A stretch of DNA of 64,000 nt, taken from assembly GCA_020466095.1 (NCBI GenBank), contig CM035807.1:63706650-63770649 (forward strand), written 5' to 3'. Shown piece by piece: positions 12,112 to 22,027 of the stretch (the stretch's first letter is position 1; the number at the start of each line of letters is the position of its first letter). The stretch comes from Chlorops oryzae (taxonomy: Eukaryota; Arthropoda; Insecta; Diptera; Chloropidae). Made by a program: the position numbers and the translations under genes. The notes under the pieces were generated by a model. That model was not told the DNA's origin. It did no database searches and worked only from the letters and a program-made list of their open reading frames with translations.

Positions 12112-12640
12112 TTCTATTTAATAGAGATTTTTTTAATTCCTTAAATGTTGATTATTTAGATGTTGGTTTGGCATATCCTACAATCCTGTAACGAAAACTG
12201 TCATCCTTTTGGTTTGAAGAGTGACCTGAAGTTCAAAAGATTTCAACGGATACATTCAAATAATACATCCAGATTCAATATGGAGGATTTCTTAAAGGTT
12301 TTTTAATTGTATAGATCCATTGGCAATCCTGCAATCCTGTAAGGAAATTAGTCCTTTTTCCAGGAGTCGCATGAAATTCAAAATTTCTATTTAATAGAGA
12401 TGTTTTTAATTGTGTAGATGATCATTTGGTATATCCTACAATCCTGTAAGGAAAACTGTCATCTTTTTGGTTTCAAGAGTGACATGAAGTTCAAAAGATT
12501 TCAAAGGGTACATTCAAATAATATATCCAGATTCAATATGGAGGATTTTTTAAAGATTTTTTAATTGTATAGATTCTTTGGCAATCCTACAATACTATAA
12601 GGAAATTAGTTCTTTTTCCAGGAGTCGCCTGAGATTCCAA
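12112..12640. repeat. 273-bp unit repeated in tandem (2 copies)
   Basis: Copies start at 12112 and 12385 with TTCTATTTAATAGAGAT. Each contains CCTACAATCCTGTAA..AAAACTGTCATC, CAGATTCAATATGGAGGATT and TTTTCCAGGAGTCGC. Identity is about 90% by eye. Confidence 0.7.
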
Positions 12641-12894
12641 AGATGTAGACGGACAAATGTAAATTGATCTTTGGAACCAGTTTGAAGGTTTTTTTATTGA
12701 ATTTAAAAAAATTAAGAAGTTTGAAATCTGTCTGTCACGAAGTAAAATATTATAATTATCATATGCAATAAAACTACTGAGTTTCCATTAAATCGACTTT
12801 CAATTTGGGGCGTAGCAACGCGCGCCGGGTAACGCTAGTATAATGTAAATGAAGACAAGTTATATGTACTTTTAAATTAATGAATATTACAAAC

Positions 12895-13330
12895 CTTCAA
12901 GTCAGCCCTTATTTTCTAGTGCTGCTTGTCGTAGTTGATCAGCCTCAAGAGGTGCGCGATTTTATCCTACGTTTCCTTAATGCCACGGTACAGGAATAAT
13001 GAGCAGCTCATTTCCTTTATGGACGAGAGCAGCTTTCAAACTTTGCTGTGAGCAATAGCCGCCATTCGCGTCTCACAAATTTAAATTTAAGTTCCTTAAA
13101 TAGACCTTCGACAATATCACAGCAATAAGTTATTTTTTCGCTTCACAAAAAGCCCTGAAAAGTTTTTGCCCCTTCCTCTGAAACAGGTAGCCGATGTGTT
13201 GCGTTCCAGCTAACTCCATTCTTGAAAGCGCAGAGCAAGCAACTTTTTTGATAAATTAAGGTCTCTTACGCGGTCATTCAATTCACTCTGAGATGTGAAA
13301 TGTCTCCACTTTCACTTTAACTTTTTTTAA
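12895..13330 (-). pseudogene. Relic of a DNA-transposon ORF
   Basis: The minus strand shows, across frames, TYCCDIVEGLFKEL then a stretch with EWRLLLTA and SLKAALVHKGNELL. This order matches an uncharacterised animal transposon protein family that also contains the LDFFPE..HGERFH motif seen at 23512-23640. It is badly shifted and without a usable frame. The assignment rests on recall of the motif only. Confidence 0.4.
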
Positions 13331-13786
13331 TACATGAAGGAGTTGTAGAGTGAAAGACTCAGAGCGATTCACGGGTTTGGTTGCTGATGACACATTTGGA
13401 TAGGATCTTGAAATGAAATTTGATGCGCCTCCGCCACAAAACTAGCATTGCGAATGATCTACGACCTTCGTCCAATTCATGGGTTTGTTAAACTACAAGT
13501 AACGCTCCTCGCCGTATAGCCACTTGCATAAAGTAATTCTGCAATTAGGCCACACTCCGATCTGTGTCCACGGCTTACTCTCATTCTACATTGCAAACCC
13601 GATATAATGAAAATAAGCTTGTCGCACATCATCTGTTATGTTTCTCAAGTGATACTTTTTAACAAATTCTCTACATATATAACGAATATGCAGTAACTAA
13701 AATGGCCATAACAAACACATACGAAATAATGCGTTCTTCAACAAATACCGGCGCACTTGACATACAAAAAACCCATTGCATTACTA

Positions 13787-14836
13787 AACAAGTAAGAAAG
13801 CTAAAGTCGGTCAAGCCCGACTTTGAAATACCCAGCGTCCCGACATTATGAGCGCACTATGTTTTTCTTCTCTATTTGTGGGCGTGGCAGTGGGAGGGCA
13901 ACATAAATTATTTCCCTACACCTTTCATTCGCCTTGGTGAACCTATGTTGCGAATTTGAAGATTCTACGCCTTTTACTTCGGAAGTTACGAAAAATCTTC
14001 ATTTGTGGGCGTGGAAGTGGGCGGGCCATATAAAAATTTTTACTACACCTTTCATTCGCCTTGGTGAACCTATGTTGCGAATTTGAAGCTTCTACGCCTT
14101 TTACTTCGGAAGTTACGAAAAATCTTCATTTGTGGGCGTGGCAGTGGGCGGGCCACAAAAAATTTTTTCGTACACCTTTCATTCGCCTTGGTGAACCTAT
14201 GTTGCGAATTTGAAGCTTCTACGCCTTTTACTTCGGAAGTTATGAAAATTTTCTATTTGTGGGCGTGGCAGTGGGCGGGCTATACAAATTTTTGTTCCTA
14301 CACCTTTCATTTGCCTTGGACAACCTATGCTGCGAATTTGAAGCTTCTACGCCTTTTACTTCACAAGTTACGATAAGCCCTTATTTTTGGGCTTATTTGT
14401 GGGCGTGGCTCGAGGAGGGCGGCGCCCATTTTTTGCCAGGATATGTCCCTTTTTGTAGTTTACCAGCACACCAAATATCAATGGAATGTGTTGAGTGGTT
14501 CGCAAGTTACAAGCATTTTATTGAAAACACAATAAATTCATTTGTGGGCGTGGCAGTGGGCGGATGTCTCCCATTTTTACTTAGGATCATACTCGGACCC
14601 CGATATACATGTGTGCCAAACTTCGACTTCATTGGTTCAGCCGTTTCGGAGGAGATCCGACCACGGACGGACGGACAGACGGTCAGACGGACAGACGGAC
14701 AGACGGACATGTCTAAATCGATTCAGTTTTTGATCCTGATCATTTCTATATATATTTTTCTATATCTCCGGAGCTTAATTCTCCCTGTTACAAGATTTGC
14801 ACAAAACTAATATACCCCGCTTACGCTGGGTATAAA
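13787..14836 (+). mobile_element. Repeat family A, copy 1 (127-bp unit array, Helentron-like)
   Basis: It begins ACAAGTAAGAAAGCTAAAG followed by a hairpin AAAGTCGG-TCAAG-CCCGACTTT and ATACCCAGCG. It ends TATACCCCGCTTACGCTGGG TATAAAAA, whose GCTGGGTAT is the inverse of ATACCCAGC at the start. The core has about four tandem units of ~127 bp starting TGTGGGCGTGGCAGTGGGCG at 13878, 14004, 14131 and 14258. A GACGGACAGACGG run lies near 14665-14710. The architecture of subterminal inverted repeats, stem-loop and core tandem repeats resembles Helentron/DINE-1 elements; this is an inference. There is no credible coding sequence; frames through the units are shadows. Confidence 0.6.
13878..14385 (+). 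repeat. 127-bp tandem array of family A
   Basis: About four units with start-to-start spacing of 126, 127 and 127 bases. Each contains CACCTTTCATTCGCCTTGG, then CTATGTTGCGAATTTGAAG, then CGCCTTTTACTTCGGAAGTT. The last unit ends in ACTTCACAAGTTACG like the last units of the other two copies. Confidence 0.85.
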
Positions 14837-15433
14837 AATATAATAAAACCGCACACATTCCAAATTATGAACAATAAGTAAACAAAAAACCTTAGATAAG
14901 ATATAAGATTGTAGTTCTAAGTAATAAATACGAAATGTAAGATTTTGTTTTGGTATAGGTTTTTTTCTCTTGGAAATATGTCCTTTGGTTTCATTTGGGC
15001 AATTGCCTATAAATTTATATACACTTAACCGATTTTAATGTTTAGACCACTTAAAATGTGGGGAATTGAATAGGCTTTAAGATCCAGGATCTCAAAAACA
15101 TTTTAAAAAATTTTGTGAAGAGTTGCCGTTATCTAGAAAATCAAAACTGTGAAAAAAAAAACTAAAATTTTAAATGTTTTACTCAAAAAATGTTTTACTG
15201 TACTGTACATTTTCGAAATCAGCGGAAATTTTTACAATCGAATTTTTGGTCCGTGTATAATTTTGGTGTAGACTAGTGTTATCAAAGTTTTCTATTTCAA
15301 CGTGCAAAAATAGAGTATTAATCGAGTAAAGTTTAAAATTGTAACGAAAGGAGTTATCATAATAAGGTTTGGGAAATTTGTCCTTATTCATGGGAGCGTA
15401 AATGAGTGTATATAAATTTCAAAATTAACGTAC
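14837..15433. other. Intron or flank of the Utx-like gene, nothing else recognised
   Basis: AT-rich sequence to the 3' side of the Utx-like exon at 15434-15562. The next expected exon (continuing the TPR array after QLG) was not found here. Confidence 0.45.
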
Positions 15434-15562
15434 CCAGTTGTCTGTAGACGTCTGCTTTTAAATCTATTGTCAGCTGCTTGTGGGCAAGAAGATGTTCATA
15501 TGCCTGCTTAGCAAACTTATACTTTCCTTGAACTTCATAAACATGTGCGATGTGGAAGCGAA
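15434..15562 (-). CDS. Utx: Utx/KDM6A histone demethylase, TPR exon (downstream of the two)
   Basis: This exon encodes a tetratricopeptide helix pair: RFHIAHVYEVQGKYKFAKQA followed by YEHLL and LKADVYRQLG. UTX is a nuclear JmjC enzyme that removes H3K27 di- and trimethylation; its N-terminal TPRs bind partners in COMPASS-like complexes. The stretch matches the animal UTX TPR segment of the form FHIAHLYE.Q.KY..AKEAYEQLL. On the minus strand it is bounded by acceptor ATTATAG at 15563-15569 and donor GTACGT at 15433-15428. Split codon A|TT joins it to the upstream exon across a 61-bp intron, typical of flies. The catalytic JmjC exons are not in view. Confidence 0.85.
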
Positions 15563-15623
15563 CTATAATAGTAAAGACAAGATTGCTGGTGGGTTTTAAG
15601 TCAAAAGTATTTTCTGAACTTAC

Positions 15624-15799
15624 TTTGTAAATGCGAAAATGTGCACGGTGATACGTCAAACAATGCTTGACGAAAATGTTTAAGCGAAAACTGATATTCG
15701 CCGATGATTTTTAACATAAAACCAAGACGCAAATGTATTTCGTTTGCACATTTAAAGTTTGGATATAGGTAAAGGATTTGGCGGAAGGCGCGTATAGAC
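15624..15799 (-). CDS. Utx: Utx/KDM6A histone demethylase, TPR exon (upstream of the two)
   Basis: This 176-bp minus-strand exon encodes SIRAFRQILYLYPNFKCANE, then IHLRLGFMLK, then SLKHFRQALFDVSPCT. It aligns residue for residue with the UTX TPR segment ([26 protein letters not shown] in vertebrates). The acceptor is TTAATTACAG ending at 15800 and the donor is GTAAGT at 15623-15618. The phase fits the next exon. Both exons are intact and show no stop, consistent with a functional host gene in a transposon-rich region. Earlier exons should lie at higher coordinates but were not identified. Confidence 0.87.
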
Positions 15800-16289
15800 C
15801 TGTAATTAATAAAAAAAAAATTTTTTATTAGAAGAACTTGATGTTAGACATTATAGATACAAGCTGGTTTTTATGTTTGAAATATTGAAATATTTTTACA
15901 ACGTTATTCTAAGAAGTCAAATCAAAGAACTTCTTCAAAGTAATAAAACCTTAATAAATCTTTTCTGGCTAACAGATACTAAAAAATGTATAATTGATTT
16001 CAAAACTCAACTTTTTATCATATAGAGAAAAATAACATAAGCAAATAAAAAAGGTAAAGTAGGTCTAGCGCACTTTATTTCCAATATTTTATACCAGAAT
16101 CAACCTTTGATTCTTATTGCATTTTTTTCAGCATTTCAATTCTTAGAGCAGTTTTATTTAAATGATCTTTAAAGTTGATTTACCCAAATTCCGTATTTTT
16201 CATATATAAAAAAATAATTTACGAACGATGATATATTTCGACTTTACAGATGGAGACGACACCTGATTTGCATTTGTTTGTAATGGTTA
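15800..16289. other. Intron-like AT-rich DNA
   Basis: No feature was recognised beyond the splice acceptor of the Utx-like exon and the start of the hAT relic. Confidence 0.45.
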
Positions 16290-16936
16290 AGCAAAACTTC
16301 AGAACGATAATTTGAAGGTCAGAGCCTCTAACGACATAAGAAATCTATTTGATGATATACTTTTTGAAAGGGTGGAGGAGGAAATCGCTTTACTGGATCC
16401 AGTTTGCGCGTTATTAAATAAGGTACAATCCTCAAATTGCTGTGTAGCCGAAGCTATTAATTACTGGTTATCATTAAATGAAAAAAATATTTTGTGACCG
16501 CAAAGATCAAGCGCTTAATGTATATGCCCTCAGTGCATATTTCTTAAATCCCTTTTATGATAGAGAGAAGCTCTCTACAAAACAAACAAATTCAGTAACA
16601 AGTTTTCTTTTCGCAGAGTTGACTGGTGAAGGTTTGCGTGAATTAGATATGTTTTTGAATCGCAAAGAATATTTCAATGTGTTGCTGTCAAAAGATTTAG
16701 GCAATGATGCTGGATTGTTTTCGCGCATGGCGTCTTTAAAATATCCATCATTGTCTTCTCTGGCTTGCAAACTTATAAGCATACCGGCTTCATCTGCTCA
16801 AAGAGAAAGGGTTTTCTCAAACTGGAGCTACATACATTCTGATATAAGAAACCGACTAACTTTTGAACGTTCAAAGAAATTGATACACATTTATTATAGC
16901 TTGAAAATGAATAACATCCCTTGTAATGATGATTAA
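16290..16936 (+). pseudogene. hAT transposase C-terminal relic
   Basis: Two overlapping frames give one protein. 16312-16497 encodes a segment with LLNKVQSSNCCVAEAINYWL, and 16478-16936 encodes YALSAYFLNPFYD and a hAT dimerisation region with IPASSAQRERVFSNWS and RNRLTFERSKKLIHIYY. The frame shift lies near 16480. The hAT dimerisation domain normally closes the transposase, which fits the stop at 16934. The N-terminal BED finger and catalytic core are absent. Confidence 0.75.
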
Positions 16937-17089
16937 GTATGTAGCTTTTCTTAACAATAAGGATTTCTTTTATTTTTGTGCTCTAAATATATAAACATGT
17001 TATATTTATGTTTTTCTGAAATAAAAAAAAAAACATTTATTAACAAATTCTTTGATTTCTTCTTAATTCTAGTATGAAAAACAGAAAAA

Positions 17090-17213
17090 TTTGAACTTGT
17101 TTACGTTAACTTGTCTGTTTACGTTTACATCAATTGAAATCTGTTTACGTTTACGTTTGTTTACGCGTAAACAGCAGCCGTTAACAGCGTAAACAGTTTA
17201 CGCGCCCATCCAT
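17090..17213. repeat. hAT end with repeated GTTTACG motifs
   Basis: It contains at least six GTTTACG/CGTAAAC motifs and ends ..TTTACGCGCCCATCCATG. Such subterminal repeats are typical transposase-binding ends of hAT elements, and this is probably the 3' end of the element carrying the relic just upstream. No matching 5' end was found. Confidence 0.5.
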
Positions 17214-18052
17214 GGTTAGAGGTATTCTAAGATGAGCCGCCCCTAGGGAGCACTTAGACCTGGTAGGTCCATTGTGATTTGTCCCACAGTGGTTTGTCCC
17301 ATACATAACAAATTTGGTACCGTTTTAAAGAAATCAAATAGGAAAACCCAAAAATATTTTTGTAAAATTTACATCTCTTCAAAGTTGGTGGGTTTTAGCT
17401 ATTTTTTAGCTATCTATTGTGCGACTTTCAACTGCTATAGAAAAAAAATTATAATAAATAAATTTTTAAGATATTGATCTAATTTTTATGAGCTAAAAAA
17501 ATTAATTTTTTAAATTTTTAGAAAAAAGTTTTTATTAATTTTTTATAGCAGCTTAGTTATTGTAAGATTTAAGAAAAATTCTTAAAATCATCGATTTTTA
17601 GTGGAAAAAATCTAAAATACATCTAAAATCTTATCTCTAATTTTTACAGTGTTTGTAGGTTAGTTCATTAATAGAGCAAGTAAATGCATGTATCTGCATG
17701 TTTCTGCTTTGCATTGTCTGCAATACATTTACATCCAGCAAAAACTTGTTTAGTGTTAGGCAGCACTTGGCGACAAAGAAACACATGGCAGCGATGAAAC
17801 AATAATAGAGAATTGCGTCGTTTTCCATCACAAAATTCACCTATTAAATGGGATCATTACCAGTGTTGCCGTTTTGTGCACTTTAGTACGCATTGCGTAC
17901 TTTTTCAATCACCTGAGTACTTTTTATGTACCAAATTATTTTTGGTCGATTTGCGTACTATTTCGCTCAACTCCCCATTAGAGTTGCAGGACTATCGATT
18001 TCAGTTTTTCTTTGATTGTTAAAGGCTAAAATTAGAAACTGGGCTAACGATC
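17214..18052. other. AT-rich spacer, nothing recognised
   Basis: No gene or paired repeat end was found. Near 17880-17965 the sequence GTGCACTTTAGTACGCATTG and related GTAC(T) motifs recur, without assignment. Confidence 0.4.
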
Positions 18053-18247
18053 AGCTCGATTCTGAATATTCCCGGGGAACGAATTCCCGGGGAATTTACT
18101 TTTCTCGGCAGTAAACTTCATCTTTTTTAAATATGTGGGAATGGGTATTTGATCCATACTCATTATTTTTCTTAGCCTATCTAGTTAAAAAATGATAATT
18201 TTAGTCTCGAGAAATGTAAATTCCCCGGGAATATTCAGAATTGGGCT
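18053..18247. mobile_element. 195-bp MITE with CCCGGGG-containing inverted ends
   Basis: The left end AGCTCGATTCTGAATATTCC and inverted right end AGCCCAATTCTGAATATTCC pair over about 27 bases including ATTCCCGGGGAA. No coding sequence. The target duplication was not resolved. Confidence 0.65.
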
Positions 18248-18477
18248 GTATTTCTTCCATTCCTCTTTGTTTCTCGGCTCGTTAAACCGAGTGCAGAAAA
18301 AAAATTTTATGCCATTTTGCTCGTTATATAAAGTATTCAATAGAAAGAACTTGAATGCTCGTTAAATGCGAGCCTCGCTAAAGCGAATGCTCGTTAAAGT
18401 ATTTTTAATAAGTTTATACTCAAAACTAGTCTTTTAGTCTGACTAAAAAAAAAAAAAAAATCATCTTGTATAAATAT

Positions 18478-19089
18478 TAGTGTCCGACCGAAGGTTCGGC
18501 TTCGGCTTCGGTAATCGGCATAATCGGCCAATTCTTAATCTTCGGCTTCGGCTTCGGCTGGAAAAAGCCGAATATTTTAGCCGAATATTTTTGCATTTTA
18601 ATGGAAGTAAAAAAGTCACGATAGATTTTCAATTGCTTCATTGAGACCTTTCACACTAGTGAATTATTGCCGTAAATTTTTGCACAATTGCACAAAATTT
18701 ATCAACATTAAACATGGCCGAGAAATATTTATCTAACCCTCCAACAAGCGTGGCCAGCGAACAACTCTTTAGCGCTGCCGGTCAACTGTATACTGAACGA
18801 CGATCAAATCTCCTCGGAAAAAATGCTGATAAGCTGCTATTTTAAGCTTATAATATTAAGCTTTTTAATTTTGATTATTAATTGAAAGTTTTTTTTTTGT
18901 TACTGAGGTGTTATTTTGTTTTTTGTGCTTGTCAAATGAATAAAGACTGATTTTGTTTCCTTACTGTAAAATGTTTTGCATTCGGCTTCGGCCTTCGGTC
19001 TTCGGCCTTCGGTCTTCGGCCGAAGTCTTAAACTCTGCCGATTGTTCGGCTTCGGCTTCGGCTAAAAATCCACCTTCGGTCGGACTCTA
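18478..19089 (+). mobile_element. hAT deletion derivative (TTCGGC-repeat family)
   Basis: A 612-bp element with ends TAGTGTCCGACC / GGTCGGACTCTA and flanking 8-mers ATAAATAT (18470-18477) and TTAAATAT (19090-19097). An 8-bp duplication defines hAT. Both ends carry arrays of CTTCGG/CCGAAG hexamers. Between them survives the last part of a transposase (18715-18845) with the dimerisation motif SVASEQLFSAAGQLYTERR. A relative with insertions lies inverted at 37177-38945. Confidence 0.85.
18715..18845 (+). pseudogene. hAT dimerisation-domain fragment
   Basis: It encodes AEKYLSNPPTSVASEQLFSA then AGQLYTERRSNLL ending at a TAA near 18844. This is the classical C-terminal hAT signature (xSxxSERxFSxAG form). 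The catalytic core has been removed by internal deletion. Confidence 0.8.
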
Positions 19090-19253
19090 TTAAATATAAT
19101 ACCATGATGAAAAAATTACGTTAGTTTTTGTGATTTTTCTTTTTCCAAAGAAATATATATGTGCGTACTTTTTCTATAAACAATTCTTTGAAGGGCAGAC
19201 GAACAGAGAGGGTCCAAGTACCAACGGGCAACTGAACGTTGAATTTAAAAGTG
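19090..19253. other. Short spacer before microsatellite
   Basis: No recognised content. Confidence 0.4.
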
Positions 19254-19369
19254 TTTCTCTCTCTCTCTCTCTCTCTCTTCTCTTTCTCTTTCTCTTTCTC
19301 TTTCTCTTTCTCTTTCTCTTTCTCTTTCTCTTTCTCTTTCTCTTTCTCTTTCTCTTTCTCTTTCTCTTT

Positions 19370-19420
<51 letters not shown>
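19254..19420. repeat. CT / CTTTCT microsatellite
   Basis: A (CT)n run, then about sixteen CTTTCT hexamers, then a second (CT)n run, all pyrimidine on the plus strand. Long Ser/Leu/Phe frames across it are artefacts of the repeat. Confidence 0.97.
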
Positions 19421-19421
<1 letters not shown>

Positions 19422-19920
19422 AAAAATTGTTTCTTTACAACTAAATCACCTGTAGAAGTGAAAAAGGTAGTTTTAAAAAGACAAAATTTTACGTAAAAAT
19501 AAAAATTTATATATTACAGAATTTTTAGATTTATTTTTTACAATGCTTTGATAAAGCATCAAATTTTGAATAAAAACCGTAATTTCTGAGAAAAGTATAA
19601 GATGCGCACTAAATTTAATTAAATTTTTGGAATCAGCAACCCCAAAATTAACATATCTGACAAGCTTCATAAGGATCGTAGCACTCCTTCCATTTATTAC
19701 AAACTTTTGTATGGGCTCAAATCACTGTGCGGCGTGGGTCTTGTGTACGCACGTCAGATAAATACAATGTCCTTCATATAACTATGTCCCTTTACAAAAA
19801 ATAAAGGGACGCAAAGGAGTTTAATTAAAAATTCTTTTATTTAATTTCATTTCAATGCTATTTACAATTTGTTATTCATTCATAAACGTTCCTATAATAT
19901 GATCTGTGATATGTAATTGT
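19421..19920. other. No gene recognised
   Basis: AT-rich DNA; no paired repeat ends or open frames of interest. Confidence 0.4.
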
Positions 19921-19994
19921 GTTAAAATAAGTGTAAGATTTTTTAAATTATTGAATGGCTCCTATCCTAAAAGAGTGATCCAATAAATAATATG
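19921..19994 (+). repeat. LINE 3'-end relic related to 48405-48480
   Basis: AGTGTAAGATTTTTTAAATT, then CTCCTATCCTAAAAGAG, then TGATCCAATAAATAAT parallel the 3' end of the Jockey-like LINE (GTGTAAGATTTCGAAAC, CTCCTACTTTACAGGAG, TGATACAATAAATAAT). The preserved CTCCT..AGGAG/AGAG stem suggests a 3' recognition hairpin. Only the tail of the element remains, as expected after 5' truncation. Confidence 0.55.
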
Positions 19995-20087
19995 TTTTTT
20001 TTTAAAAACATGCTTGAAAATCGACATATTGCCCGTTAAAAAAATTTTCAATTACGAGCTATTTTTGAAAAACCAACAAACGACACT

Positions 20088-20210
20088 ATGACGACCAATG
20101 TACCACCTTCTAACAATTTCGACATATTTAACGCTCTTAAGATTCCAGACGCTATCAAAGACTATGGCGGCACACTTTTGTGCATTTGGTGTGACGCATC
20201 CGTTCTTCAT
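20088..20210 (+). pseudogene. Gypsy-type Gag N-terminal fragment
   Basis: From an ATG at 20088 the frame encodes PPSNNFDIFNALKIPDAIKD then YGG, resembling the start of the Gag core in Ty3/gypsy elements (..IPDAIKDYGGDP). It is degraded afterwards and runs into the LTR-like block. Assignment is by motif only. Confidence 0.4.
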
Positions 20211-20253
20211 CGACAAACCCTAACACACACGCTTTTTAGTTTTTTGATGCTTT

Positions 20254-20592
20254 TGTTGTGATCATGTCACACGTGTCGGGAGCTCAGTGTGTCGATCAGA
20301 ATGAAGAACGTAACAACAAGCGACAGCCTAAAAACCTAAATTAGAGCAGTTGAGTACAAGCCAAACAGTGCATTCAAGCAAAAAGTGGAGAAGTGGGAAG
20401 TAAGTCCGAAGAGATTGCGAAAAGTTGCGAAAGCTGTAGACGTCTGCAGAAATCGATGAGAGAAAACACCAGCGGGGGAGTTCAGCGGCTTCAGCATAGT
20501 TCGCGTCAGCGAATTTAGTTTTAAGTAATTTTAAGCATATTTTGAGTTGAAGTTTTGGAATTTAACAATTTATCAGTTGTAATCAATGATCG
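20254..20592 (+). repeat. Solo/degraded LTR related to the LTRs at 60-64 kb
   Basis: It begins TGTTGTGATCATGTCACACG and contains GGGGGAGTTCAGCGGC..GTTCGCGTCAGCGAA and TTTTAAGTAATTTTAAG. These match, in order, the reverse complement of the LTR at 63437-63882 with roughly 70-75% identity by eye. It is an older family member in plus orientation. The end is eroded. Confidence 0.65.
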
Positions 20593-20599
20593 AACGAAT

Positions 20600-21230
20600 A
20601 ATCAAAGAAATTAAAGATAGCGATTTGAAGACAACTAAAATAGAAGACTTGTTAATTACAGCACCCGAATAATCAAAGTAAAATAGAAGTCCTCTAAAAG
20701 GAGAGCAAACACCTTCTTCCTTAAATTTCGTGTGAATTATAACGTTATCCATGTACATCGGCATGAAATTCTCTTTAACGGGGTCGCGAAAATATAGTTG
20801 AGAAAACACAGTTTGAATTCAAACATCTCATCTTAAATCACAAACGCCGTATACTTTTTTGAATTATCTCCAATCGGTATTTGGGAATATCCGTTCTCAA
20901 GATCAAAGGTTGTGAGGACTTGTGCGTCTTGAAGTGCATTAATCACTTCTTTTATCAGCGGCCACGCGACTAGAATATTCTGATTTCGAAGGACGTACAA
21001 TTATCCTTGCAATCCACTCTTCAATTTGGTTGCTCACTGTTTTTTGCTCTGGTAATTATCTTTCATGCTTATTGGACTTATCATATCAATTTTGGGCGAT
21101 AAGTTCGACATTATTTCTTAAATTTCTTTCTCATACTTTGCTGGCGCTTGTATTTCTTAATTTTCGAATGAAATATTAATTTCATATTCGTTATCTAAAA
21201 AGAAATTTGTAGCCGGTACAAACATCACTG
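20600..21230 (-). pseudogene. Ty3/gypsy reverse transcriptase relic
   Basis: The minus strand carries, with stops and shifts, the RT blocks ALQDAQVLTTFDLENGYSQI and KKYTAFV, then a degraded segment and MYMDNVIIHT near 20740. YMDN corresponds to the YMDD catalytic box with its last Asp replaced by Asn. It is inactive and lies downstream (in its own direction) of the 21400-21590 fragment. Confidence 0.65.
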
Positions 21231-21399
21231 CATTTGACGATTCCGATGAAGTCAAAGCCCAAGATGACTCCATACTTAGACATACAACGAACGTTGTTGT
21301 GTTTAAATTGTATTATCCTCAGCATATTTTTGTCGCTGTTCAACCGCATTTACAATGTTATCTTAACTTGCTCTTCGAACGTTTACTGTGTAGTATGTA

Positions 21400-21590
21400 T
21401 GCGCTCGGACGCATAAACTCATTTTTCAACTGGTTTCACGCCATAAATGGTTTCATATGACCAAATTCTTTTCAAGCTGCACTCATTGCACGAGAAACAT
21501 ACTTTGCAGGCAGCGTCGTCGAATCGTGGGAAAGTGTTTTGTCAGCATACCTTATAAACCAATTCGTAAGATTCTATATATTTCCATTTT
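21400..21590 (-). repeat. Partner of the 7725-7905 fragment
   Basis: The reverse complement matches 7725-7905 at about 85% by eye. On the minus strand it encodes a Cys-containing stretch (CKVCFSCNEC). It lies just upstream of the RT relic and may be a Gag-protease part of the same element. Confidence 0.5.
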
Positions 21591-21935
21591 AATTTATTTA
21601 TACTTACTTAACATTGATATATAATTTCTTTGTAGAATTTTGCGCTGGATCCAAATATGATTGTTTAAAAGTAGAATCAGATTGTTGAAGAGTAGAACAG
21701 TTTTTGAGATAATGCAAAATTACAGTTTTTTTGGTTACAGAAAAAAACGACCTCTTTTTTTATGTAATATCTTCAATATTTGTACTTAAGTTTTATCAAA
21801 TCAAAGAGAATTACATATTTTTTTCTAAAGTTAAAAACTTATTAAAATTCATCGAAAAACAAAAGAGCTTTGTTTACTCAAAGTCTATAATTTGTTTAAA
21901 TTTTCGTAAGTTTTAGCTATTTACCAACTTTTATA
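21591..21935. other. AT-rich spacer, nothing recognised
   Basis: No paired ends or convincing frame found. Confidence 0.4.
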
Positions 21936-22027
21936 TATTTTGTATGGTCTATCTCAACTAGTTCTGGGTGTTACACACAACCACACAAACGCAATATACC
22001 CTCGACACAGAGTGTGCCGGGTATAAA
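21936..22027. repeat. Repeat end ending in GGGTATAAAA, shared with 27455-27560
   Basis: Both sites read TTTTGTATGGTCTAT or TTTCGTATGGTCTAT, then TGGGTGTTACACACAACC, then CGACACAG.GTGT..GGGTATAAAA. It is a dispersed repeat terminus of unknown class. Confidence 0.6.

Larger units (their letters stand above)
11338..12838 (+). mobile_element. Putative non-autonomous Helitron
   Basis: The 1501-bp block starts TCTATACATATAAAAATGGA and ends with a GC-rich ..GCGCGCCGGGTAACGCTAG, lying between an A on the left and a T on the right. This 5' TC / 3' CTAG structure inserted at AT is the Helitron pattern. The 3' hairpin is weak by eye. The interior is made of two pairs of diverged direct repeats and has no replication/helicase coding sequence. 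The assignment is inference from the ends only. Confidence 0.5.

Noticed and set aside
14083..14810. Long frames over the 127-bp units (also at 22586 and 30202)
   Set aside because: 127 is not a multiple of three, frames shift between units, and the same non-coding array recurs in other copies.
19130..19496. Two overlapping ~100-codon frames rich in Ser/Leu/Phe
   Set aside because: They are translations of the CT/CTTTCT microsatellite.
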